From Cytophagia bacterium (GTDB taxonomy: Bacteria; Bacteroidota; Bacteroidia; Cytophagales; Cyclobacteriaceae): DNA of 5,674 nt. Shown here piece after piece: positions 1 through 5,547 of the stretch (positions within the stretch are counted from its first letter, which is position 1; each line of letters begins with the position of its first letter). The translations under genes and the position numbers were made by a program. Under the pieces are notes generated by a model. The model was not told where the DNA came from and made no database searches. It saw only the letters and a program-made list of their open reading frames with translations. The stretch is from positions 1-5,674 of the forward strand of contig JABXIP010000043.1 in assembly GCA_013373005.1 (NCBI GenBank), given 5' to 3'.

Positions 1-2703
1 AGGGTTTATATGCGCTCTCTCGCTACCCGTCAATCGAACCTCGCTCTTTCTAAACATGTGAGAGAAGCAGTGCAGGTATTGAAGGCAGCACAATATGATT
101 TGATTATTCTGGAGACATCAGGAATTGGCCAGTCCGACACTGAAATTCTTGACCACTCCGATGTCTCTTTATATGTAATGACTCCGGAATACGGGGCTGC
201 AACCCAGCTCGAGAAAATCGACATGCTCGATTTTGCTGACATTATTGCCCTGAACAAGTTTGATAAAAGGGGCGCTTTGGATGCACTTCGTGATGTGAAG
301 AAGCAGTATCAAAGAAATCATGGGCTATGGCATTCAAATATGGATGACATGCCTGTTTTCGGAACAATCGCCTCACAGTTCAACGATCCGGGAATGAACT
401 CTCTCTACAAGTCCATCATGGATAAAATCGTAGAGAAAACCGAGGCCGATCTGAACTCGACTTTTGAGATTACCAACGAGATGTCTGAGAAGATTTTCGT
501 TATTCCTCCGAAAAGAACCCGCTATCTATCAGAAATTGCAGAGAACAATCGCGCTTATGACGAAACAGCTCTTTCTCAAGCAGATGTGGCTGATAAGCTT
601 TATGGGTTATATCAAACTATTTTATCTTTTGGTGGAGATGATGTTTTGAATAGTCCTCCCTCGCCCTCTGGGCACTCCCTCCAAGAGGGAGACAGTGTAT
701 CCGGTGCAGTGATGTCCCCCTCTGGAGGGGGTACGCGTAGCGGGGGGGAGGAAAGAATTATGAATGTTCTCCTTGAGAAATTCACTAGAGTTAAAATGGA
801 CCTCGATCCGTACAACTGGCAGATCATTGAGCAGTGGGAAGAGAAGAAAAGGAGATACTCAGATCCTGTTTATTCCTTCAAAGTGCGCGATAAAGAGATT
901 AAGATTAAGACGCATACCGAGTCGCTCTCACATACTCAGATTCCTAAGGTAGCACTGCCCAAATTCAGAAGCTGGGGCGATGTGATCCGTTGGTCTTTGC
1001 AGGAGAATGTACCGGGAGAATTTCCTTACACTGCAGGTATTTATCCTTTCAAAAGAGAGGGCGAAGATCCTACCCGTATGTTCGCAGGAGAAGGTGGGCC
1101 AGAAAGAACCAACAGACGTTTCCACTACGTGAGTTTGGGAATGCCTGCAGCTCGTTTGTCTACGGCATTTGACTCTGTAACGCTTTATGGAAACGACCCT
1201 GATTACAGACCCGATATCTACGGTAAGATTGGAAATGCCGGAGTAAGCATTTGCTGCTTAGATGATGCGAAAAAATTGTATTCCGGATTCGACCTGTCTA
1301 ATCCAACTACTTCAGTGTCTATGACCATTAATGGTCCGGCACCGATGCTTTTAGGCTTCTTTATGAATGCCGCGATTGACCAGCAATGCGAGGTTTACAT
1401 CAAGGAGAATGGGCTGGAAAAAGAGGTTGAAGCCAAAATTGCTAAGATTTACAAAGAGAAAGGAGTTGAGAGACCTTCATACCAAGGAGAACTCCCTGAA
1501 GGAAACAATGGTCTTGGATTAATGCTCCTTGGAGTGACTGGTGATCAGGTCCTTCCTGCAGATGTTTATCAGGAAATTAAGGCCAGAACACTTTCTGTTG
1601 TCCGTGGTACGGTACAGGCTGATATCTTGAAGGAAGATCAGGCGCAAAACACCTGTATTTTCTCTACCGAGTTTGCCCTTCGTTTGATGGGTGATGTGCA
1701 AGAATACTTCATCCAAAAAGCAGTAAGAAATTTCTATTCAGTTTCCATTTCAGGCTATCATATTGCGGAGGCTGGAGCTAATCCGATTACCCAATTGGCC
1801 TTTACTTTGGCCAATGGATTTACCTATGTAGAATATTACCTCAGCAGAGGAATGGATATCGATGCTTTCGGTCCGAACCTATCCTTCTTCTTCTCTAATG
1901 GTATCGATCCGGAATATGCGGTGATTGGTCGTGTGGCCAGAAGAATCTGGGCAAAGGCTTTGAAAAATAAGTATGGAGCGAATCCTAGGGCTCAGATGTT
2001 GAAGTATCATATTCAGACTTCAGGTAGATCTTTGCACGCACAGGAGATAGATTTCAACGACATTAGAACGACTCTTCAGGCCTTGTATGCGATTTACGAT
2101 AACTGTAACTCCCTTCATACCAACGCCTATGACGAAGCCATTACCACGCCAACAGAGGAGTCGGTGAGAAGAGCCATGGCGATTCAGTTGATTATTAACA
2201 AAGAGCTTGGTCTGGCCAAAAATGAGAACCCAATGCAAGGCTCATTTATCATTGAAGAGTTGACTGATCTCGTGGAAGAAGCGGTTCTGACAGAATTCGA
2301 TAGAATTACCGAAAGAGGTGGAGTACTGGGAGCCATGGAAACCATGTATCAGCGAAGCAAAATTCAAGAAGAGTCGCTTTACTATGAGACGCTGAAGCAT
2401 ACAGGTGAATTCCCGATTATTGGAGTGAACACCTTTCTAAGCTCCAAAGGATCACCGACCATCCTTCCAAAAGAAGTGATTCGAGCCACGGAAAAGGAGA
2501 AAGAATATCAGATTAACATGCTTGGGCATCTTCAGAAAGGAAATGAGACCAAAGCCCAGGAAATGTTGAAAAGAGTTCAGCAGGCCGCAATTCAGAACGA
2601 AAACATGTTCGAAGAACTGATGGAAGCTTGTAAGTACTGTTCGCTGGGACAAATTACTTCTGCTTTGTTTGAAGTAGGAGGGCAGTATAGACGCAATATG
2701 TAG
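1..2703 (+). CDS. icmF: Fused isobutyryl-CoA mutase (G-protein chaperone plus B12 mutase), 5'-truncated by window edge
   Basis: IcmF interconverts isobutyryl-CoA and n-butyryl-CoA using adenosylcobalamin; its built-in MeaB-like GTPase gates cofactor loading. The reading frame is open from base 1, so the ATG at position 10 is internal and the B12-binding domain and Walker A lie upstream. Visible in order: the rest of the G domain (RSLATRQ near 13-33, ETSGIGQ at 112-132, G4 motif NKFD at 253-264, ending near 456); a helical linker; LDPYNW at 802-819; then the mutase barrel. The substrate-site pair points to isobutyryl-CoA rather than methylmalonyl-CoA: Phe at 1048-1050 (in IYPFKR) and Gln at 1645-1647 (in EDQAQNT), where methylmalonyl-CoA mutases have Tyr and Arg. 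The SGYH histidine is at 1759-1761. The C-terminus is the canonical GGQYRRNM. The 900 codons plus the missing N-terminus fit the usual size of about 1,100 residues or slightly more. Oddity: an in-frame repeat at 652-752 lengthens the linker. No frameshift is seen. Confidence 0.95.
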   Translation, partial: RVYMRSLATRQSNLALSKHVREAVQVLKAAQYDLIILETSGIGQSDTEILDHSDVSLYVMTPEYGAATQLEKIDMLDFADIIALNKFDKRGALDALRDVKKQYQRNHGLWHSNMDDMPVFGTIASQFNDPGMNSLYKSIMDKIVEKTEADLNSTFEITNEMSEKIFVIPPKRTRYLSEIAENNRAYDETALSQADVADKLYGLYQTILSFGGDDVLNSPPSPSGHSLQEGDSVSGAVMSPSGGGTRSGGEERIMNVLLEKFTRVKMDLDPYNWQIIEQWEEKKRRYSDPVYSFKVRDKEIKIKTHTESLSHTQIPKVALPKFRSWGDVIRWSLQENVPGEFPYTAGIYPFKREGEDPTRMFAGEGGPERTNRRFHYVSLGMPAARLSTAFDSVTLYGNDPDYRPDIYGKIGNAGVSICCLDDAKKLYSGFDLSNPTTSVSMTINGPAPMLLGFFMNAAIDQQCEVYIKENGLEKEVEAKIAKIYKEKGVERPSYQGELPEGNNGLGLMLLGVTGDQVLPADVYQEIKARTLSVVRGTVQADILKEDQAQNTCIFSTEFALRLMGDVQEYFIQKAVRNFYSVSISGYHIAEAGANPITQLAFTLANGFTYVEYYLSRGMDIDAFGPNLSFFFSNGIDPEYAVIGRVARRIWAKALKNKYGANPRAQMLKYHIQTSGRSLHAQEIDFNDIRTTLQALYAIYDNCNSLHTNAYDEAITTPTEESVRRAMAIQLIINKELGLAKNENPMQGSFIIEELTDLVEEAVLTEFDRITERGGVLGAMETMYQRSKIQEESLYYETLKHTGEFPIIGVNTFLSSKGSPTILPKEVIRATEKEKEYQINMLGHLQKGNETKAQEMLKRVQQAAIQNENMFEELMEACKYCSLGQITSALFEVGGQYRRNM
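652..752. repeat. Inverted pair of palindromic repeats inserted in frame in icmF linker
   Basis: Two copies of one palindromic unit lie head to head. The first (652-693) reads on the minus strand: stem CTCCCTC 675-681 with GAGGGAG 685-691, and GCCC 663-666 with GGGC 670-673. The second (715-752) reads on the plus strand: stem CCCCCTC 716-722 with GAGGGGG 725-731, and CGC 734-736 with GCG 740-742. The outer ends also pair (TCCTCCC 654-660 with GGGAGGA 746-752), so the whole unit can fold as one large hairpin. It resembles a REP/BIME-type element. It has no stop in the icmF frame and encodes a Pro/Ser/Gly-rich segment (SPPSPSGHS... SPSGGGTRSGGEE) unlike the helical residues around it. It sits between the G domain and LDPYNW, where a flexible insert should do least harm. 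A third copy lies at 2763-2802. Confidence 0.85.
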
Positions 2704-2762
2704 TTGCTTTGGTTGTCTGTTAATCAGTTGATCAGAAATCAGGAATTGGGTGATGGTACGAA

Positions 2763-2802
2763 TGTCCTCCTCTGGAGGAGGTGCCCGAAGGGCGGAGGAG
2801 GA
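2763..2802 (+). repeat. Palindromic repeat, same family as the icmF insert
   Basis: Located 60 bases after the icmF stop. Stem CCTCCTC 2766-2772 pairs with GAGGAGG 2775-2781 across a TG loop; a second hairpin pairs GCCC 2783-2786 with GGGC 2790-2793 (loop GAA); the final GGAGGA (2797-2802) can instead pair with TCCTCC (2765-2770). This tripartite plan matches both copies inside icmF. No oligo-T tract follows directly (only TTTT at 2803-2806), so it is not a classic intrinsic terminator, although it could slow transcription or protect the icmF mRNA 3' end. REP-like identity is inferred from structure and copy number in this window. Confidence 0.8.
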
Positions 2803-2873
2803 TTTTGTATGGTCAGGCCAGTGATTACCTAGACAATAAAATCTATGTGAGTCATTCAAGCCACCCCGTGCTC

Positions 2874-2953
2874 ACCTTTGACAAACTTCAGTATACCAAC
2901 ATTGACATAGTATAGTTCTTGTATTGTGTTGGCGAGTTAAGTTTGTCAAAGGT
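2874..2953. repeat. 80-base inverted repeat with perfect 15-bp arms
   Basis: The arms ACCTTTGACAAACTT (2874-2888) and AAGTTTGTCAAAGGT (2939-2953) are perfectly complementary. The 50-base spacer contains a further inner stem, CCAACA 2896-2901 with TGTTGG 2927-2932. Five Ts (2953-2957) follow the right arm, so on the plus strand it could act as a terminator for transcription leaving icmF, although the long loop makes that uncertain. It could equally be a small non-autonomous element; I see no clear target-site duplication. The left arm and following bases (CCTTTGACAAACTTCAGTAT) resemble CCTTCGACAAGCTCAGGAT at 5601-5619. Confidence 0.7.
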
Positions 2954-2986
2954 TTTTGGGAACCCGTTGATAATAGGCGTAAATGC

Positions 2987-3039
2987 CGATTACAAATCGA
3001 CTTCTCAGTCATCCTCGTTACAAACGAGGATGAGTTGAG
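2987..3039. repeat. Two adjacent hairpins with identical ACA loops
   Basis: The first hairpin pairs CGATT (2987-2991) with AATCG (2995-2999). The second pairs CATCCTCGTT (3010-3019) with AACGAGGATG (3023-3032), with a looser outer stem CTCA 3004-3007 to TGAG 3036-3039. Both loops are ACA, giving the shared core TTACAAA. Paired hairpins of this sort resemble the ends of REP-type elements mobilised by REP-associated tyrosine transposases (RAYTs); that assignment is inferred, since no transposase gene is present in the window. Confidence 0.6.
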
Positions 3040-3064
3040 CTTAATGTTCCCAATCAATTCGGTT

Positions 3065-3185
3065 CCGTCATTGCGAAGGAGGTACGACTGAAGCAATCTG
3101 TTTGTTTTTTGCACTCCATTCTGAAACAGACAGATTGCCGCGTCCCAAGTTTGACTCAGGTCAAACTTTGTTCTCGCAAAGACGG
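3065..3185. repeat. 121-base imperfect palindrome with nested hairpin
   Basis: The outer arms CCGTCATTGCGA (3065-3076) and TCGCAAAGACGG (3174-3185) pair at 11 of 12 positions. Inner arms GCAATCTGT (3093-3101) and ACAGATTGC (3130-3138) pair perfectly. The motif CGTCATTGCGA...AGCAATCTG resembles a palindromic intergenic repeat I recall from many Bacteroidota and other bacterial genomes. Between the inner and outer right arms sits an independent hairpin, AAGTTTGAC (3147-3155) with GTCAAACTT (3160-3168) and loop TCAG, which looks like a separate insertion. A possible decayed fragment follows: the reverse complement of 3194-3210 begins GACGAGGTAGG, similar to GAAGGAGGTACG inside the element. Confidence 0.75.
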
Positions 3186-3248
3186 TACTCAGGCAGATTC
3201 CTACCTCGTCAATCCCATTACCAAACCCTCAGCAATTTTCTCAAGCTT

Positions 3249-3278
3249 CTAAAAATACTTCCCAAGCCACTTTTTTAG
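3249..3278 (-). terminator. Possible A/T-rich terminator of the split-barrel gene
   Basis: CTAAAAA (3249-3255) and TTTTTAG (3272-3278) are complementary and flank a short spacer, three bases beyond the stop of the minus-strand gene. Read on either strand, the structure ends in a T-run, so it could serve as a bidirectional terminator between the convergent genes. The stem is weak and lacks a strong GC core, so the call is tentative. Confidence 0.3.
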
Positions 3279-3280
3279 TT

Positions 3281-3955
3281 TCATTGCTGCTTCACCGGAT
3301 TGTTAGAGAATCTGAAATTCTTGGCCGATTCTGGTTCTGGTAGTCCGGGCTTGCAATCTGAGTTAGCGACCAACCTTCCCGGATGCACTTCTAGCTCCAA
3401 TACACCGGCCCAAACATCCAGATTAAAATCTGGGGTCTCGTCTGCGGCTTCAAATTCTCTGACCTTGGCCGAAGCGTCCTCAATCTCAATGGCTATTACC
3501 AGAGTAGCATCGAGCTCTTTTTGGTTGGGTATTCTGGCTTCGTTCCATCTTCCAGGAATGATATTCTCTGTGATGATTTCCAAGGCTTCCATCTTTGCTG
3601 CATCATCTTCAATAAGTCTGGCCTTACCAAAAACATTGACCGAGCGATAATTCACTGAGTGATGAAATACTGACCTAGCCAGCACAAGACCATCCAGATG
3701 CGTGACGTTAAGGCTCACTTTCTCGCAGTCCAAAAGAGAAAGCATCATTCGGTTTTTAAGTGAACCGTGAATTAGTATGCTATCTCCCTTTCTACCATAG
3801 GCTGTGGGTATAACAATAGGTGTTCCTTCAAACACATAAGGAATCTGACAGATGAAGTGTGAATCTAAAATGTTGTAAATGAGTTGTTTGTCGTATTGGG
3901 CTCTTCTCGATCCTCTGACAACTTTGTTCAAAGGGTTTTTATTGAATTCTGACAT
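3281..3955 (-). CDS. Pyridoxamine 5'-phosphate oxidase-like FMN-binding split-barrel protein
   Basis: This 224-residue cytosolic protein reads like the PNPOx-like/NimA-related split-barrel family (COG3467 type), whose members usually bind FMN or related flavins; the substrate of most members is unknown. Family features include the N-terminal helix LNKVVRGSRRAQYDKQLIYNIL (about 9-30), the first barrel strands HFICQIPYVFEGTPIVIPTAYGRKGDSILIHGS (33-65; IHGS is the typical flavin-side turn), the RSVNVFGKARLI strand, the helix around MEALEIITENIIPGRWNEAR, and the C-terminal barrel strand carrying VWAGVLELEV. Length fits the family. I see no signal peptide or membrane segment. The start at 3955 agrees with homologues, whose N-termini open just ahead of LNxVxR. 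It is divergent from a MocR-type regulator 82 bases away and is its most likely target. It is not a true PdxH: I do not recognise the conserved C-terminal PdxH motif, so a direct role in PLP synthesis should not be assumed. Confidence 0.85.
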   Translation of the reverse strand: MSEFNKNPLNKVVRGSRRAQYDKQLIYNILDSHFICQIPYVFEGTPIVIPTAYGRKGDSILIHGSLKNRMMLSLLDCEKVSLNVTHLDGLVLARSVFHHSVNYRSVNVFGKARLIEDDAAKMEALEIITENIIPGRWNEARIPNQKELDATLVIAIEIEDASAKVREFEAADETPDFNLDVWAGVLELEVHPGRLVANSDCKPGLPEPESAKNFRFSNNPVKQQ

Positions 3956-4037
3956 GACCTGAGTTTTATTGAATCAAATGTCTAATTTTATCGGACTACT
4001 TAAATGATCCAGTTTTCAATAAGTTAATAGTCCGGTT
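3956..4037. promoter_or_regulatory. Divergent control region with three operator-like motifs
   Basis: Three copies of a CYGGAYYATTAA-like motif fill the 82 bases between the two divergent genes: ATCGGACTACTTAA on the plus strand (3990-4003), AACTGGATCATTTA on the minus strand (4001-4014) and AACCGGACTATTAA on the minus strand (4024-4037). Copies 2 and 3 form a direct repeat with a 23-base period, about two helical turns. Copies 1 and 3 form an inverted repeat, with CGGACTA 3992-3998 against TAGTCCG 4028-4034 plus TTAA on the inside. MocR-family dimers (GabR, PdxR) are known to use direct or mixed direct/inverted sites of this sort, so this is the likely operator. A weak Bacteroidota-type promoter for the minus gene (GACATTTG as minus strand of 3975-3982, with TTTA 18 bases upstream) would straddle copy 1. 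No Shine-Dalgarno is seen for either gene. Confidence 0.6.
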
Positions 4038-5507
4038 ATGGTGGCGCTTCAGAATTTGATCAGTATTAATAGGGATGTTGACATGCCGGTTTATCTCCAG
4101 ATCAGCAACGGACTCGTTCAGCAAATCAAGGCGGGAGTGTTGGCCAGTGGAAGTCGGTTGCCTGGAACCAGAGCCATTGCCGACACCTTTCAAGTGCATC
4201 GCAAAACAGCGGTAGCTGCTTATGATGAGTTATTAAGCCAAGGCTGGATTGAAGTCCGCCCATCTCAGGGAACCTATGTGAGTGAAAGTTTACCCACAAT
4301 TGTTCCCCGCAGCATAGGAGAAGTAACGAATGATACAAAAGCTCAAAATTCGGGGTTTAATTTCCATCAGAAATTACATCTTCACCGAGTTCTTCCGCAT
4401 ATACCCAATATGCTGACACTAGATGAGGGTATTCCTGACGTAAGAATCACTCCTGTTGACGAAATCATCAAACATTATAAGAGCATTGTGGCCAGGTCTT
4501 ATAATAGGCGTTATTTGAGCTATGGCTCTGTTTATGGTGATGATTTGCTTCGGGAAACTCTGGCGGAATTTCTTCAGGAAACCAGAGGTATGAATGTGCG
4601 GAAGGAGAATGTGATGATCATTCGCGGTAGCCAGATGGGCATGTTCCTGTCTTCTCAACTGCTCTTCAAAAATGGAGAGCTGGCAGTGGTTGGTGAGACT
4701 AATTACATTGCTGCTAACCTCACCATGCAGGAGGCAGGAGCGAAAATCGAAACTATTCCAGTAGACGAGAAGGGAATCGATACGCAGGCACTGGCTAAAC
4801 TCTGTAAAAAGGAGAAAGTGAGGGCTGTGTTTGTCACCTCGCATCATCATCATCCCTCTACTGTAACGCTTAACGCAGAAAGAAGAATTGAACTGCTCCA
4901 ACTAGCTGAAAAGTATGGTTTTGCCATTCTGGAAGATGATTACGACTATGATTTCCACTATAGAAATGCCCCCTTGCTACCTCTGGCCAGTGCCGATAGA
5001 TCAGGTCAGGTAATCTATATGGGAGCAATCTGCAAAATTGTGGCACCGGCTTATCGAGTGGGGTATTTGGTCGCCCCTAAGGACTTTATCGATGAAGTTG
5101 GCCATCTGAGAAGAATCATCGACAGGCAAGGAGATGCCATTCTGGAACGATCCGTAGCCCTGATGATTAGGCAAGGCGATTATCAGCGGCACACCAAAAA
5201 GGCCTTGAAAGTCTATCGTGAAAGAAGAGACCATTTCTGCCAGCTGTTGGAAACAGAATTAGGTGATTTTGTAAGGTTCAAAGTGCCTGAAGGAGGGTTG
5301 GCTGTTTGGGTTGAACTTCGAGAAGACATGAGCTGGATAGATATTGCCAAAGGCTGCAAGGAGAGAGGATTATTGATTCCGAATTATAATACTTATAACT
5401 ACAACGGTACTGCCAAAAACGGCATTAGAATGGGTTTTGCCTCCATCAATTTTGAGGAGCAGATTCGGATTGTTTCTTTGTTGAAGGAGGTGATGAACCA
5501 CCCCTAG
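4038..5507 (+). CDS. MocR/PdxR-type PLP-dependent transcriptional regulator (GntR-aminotransferase fusion)
   Basis: This 489-residue protein has the length and plan of MocR regulators (GabR is similar). A GntR winged-helix domain at about 17-83 (PVYLQISNGLVQQI, SRLPGTRAIADTFQVHRKT, GWIEVRPSQGTYVSES) binds DNA. A linker follows to about 130, then a fold-type I aminotransferase domain. PLP-site residues are present: D300 and Y302 in EDDYD (pyridine N and O3'), the Schiff-base lysine K333, R340 at +7 in APAYRVGYLVAP, and R464 in GIRMGFA, the counterpart of the substrate-carboxylate arginine. The lysine sits in MGAICK, where most relatives have GTFSK-like residues, so the -3 Ser/Thr is Ala330. 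The domain likely senses PLP or a PLP-amine adduct rather than performing transamination. The ATG at 4038 fits homologous N-termini and directly abuts an operator-like motif, suggesting autoregulation. PdxR or a sensor of another amine are both possible, so no symbol is given. Its stop lies within a repeat flank. Confidence 0.92.
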   Translation: MVALQNLISINRDVDMPVYLQISNGLVQQIKAGVLASGSRLPGTRAIADTFQVHRKTAVAAYDELLSQGWIEVRPSQGTYVSESLPTIVPRSIGEVTNDTKAQNSGFNFHQKLHLHRVLPHIPNMLTLDEGIPDVRITPVDEIIKHYKSIVARSYNRRYLSYGSVYGDDLLRETLAEFLQETRGMNVRKENVMIIRGSQMGMFLSSQLLFKNGELAVVGETNYIAANLTMQEAGAKIETIPVDEKGIDTQALAKLCKKEKVRAVFVTSHHHHPSTVTLNAERRIELLQLAEKYGFAILEDDYDYDFHYRNAPLLPLASADRSGQVIYMGAICKIVAPAYRVGYLVAPKDFIDEVGHLRRIIDRQGDAILERSVALMIRQGDYQRHTKKALKVYRERRDHFCQLLETELGDFVRFKVPEGGLAVWVELREDMSWIDIAKGCKERGLLIPNYNTYNYNGTAKNGIRMGFASINFEEQIRIVSLLKEVMNHP

Positions 5508-5536
5508 CCCCTCCTTGAAAAGGAGGGGAATTGGTG
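5499..5536. repeat. GC-rich hairpin repeat overlapping the regulator stop codon
   Basis: A perfect 9-bp stem, CCCCTCCTT 5508-5516 with AAGGAGGGG 5520-5528, encloses a GAA loop. An outer short stem pairs CACC 5499-5502 with GGTG 5533-5536. The TAG stop of the regulator (5505-5507) lies between the two stems. The string CACCCCTAG-CCCCTCC...GGAGGGG-AATTGG resembles a repeat I recall as frequent downstream of genes in Bacteroidota. No T-run follows directly (T6 is only at 5547-5552), so intrinsic termination is possible but not clear. It is a different family from the repeat in icmF. Confidence 0.7.
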
Positions 5537-5547
5537 CTGATCCGGAT

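Larger units (their letters stand above)
2704..3280. other. Gene-free interval filled with palindromic repeats
   Basis: About 577 bases between the icmF stop and the convergent end of the split-barrel gene. I see no credible gene: the open frames crossing it run through the hairpins and resemble no protein I know. Its contents, left to right, are the icmF-type repeat (2763-2802), an 80-base inverted repeat (2874-2953), two small hairpins with identical ACA loops (2987-3039), a 121-base palindrome with a nested hairpin (3065-3185), and an A/T-rich stem near the end (3249-3278). Both flanking genes end here, which is the kind of site where mobile palindromes accumulate without harm. Confidence 0.75.

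Noticed and set aside
10..12. ATG at position 10 as the true start of icmF
   Set aside because: The frame is open upstream to the window edge, VY before the ATG continues the family motif, and the G domain here lacks its Walker A and the preceding B12-binding domain. The gene must begin outside the window.
640..760. Frameshift or pseudogene in icmF at the low-complexity segment
   Set aside because: Both sides of the segment match IcmF in the same frame and no stop occurs; an in-frame repeat insertion explains the odd residues.
2452..2859. Minus-strand open frame overlapping the icmF 3' end and the repeat
   Set aside because: It lies mostly antisense to conserved icmF codons, passes through the palindrome and its translation shows no recognisable domain.
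2872..3114. Minus-strand 80-codon open frame in the repeat-rich interval
   Set aside because: It spans three separate hairpin elements, and its translation resembles nothing known; best seen as a chance frame through repeats.
2763..3190. CRISPR array or tandem repeat array
   Set aside because: The repeated units differ from one another, are palindromes of several families and are not separated by uniform spacers.
3281..3955. True pyridoxamine phosphate oxidase (pdxH)
   Set aside because: The sequence fits the broader PNPOx-like split-barrel group and I do not recognise PdxH's conserved C-terminal substrate-binding motif, so the symbol was withheld.
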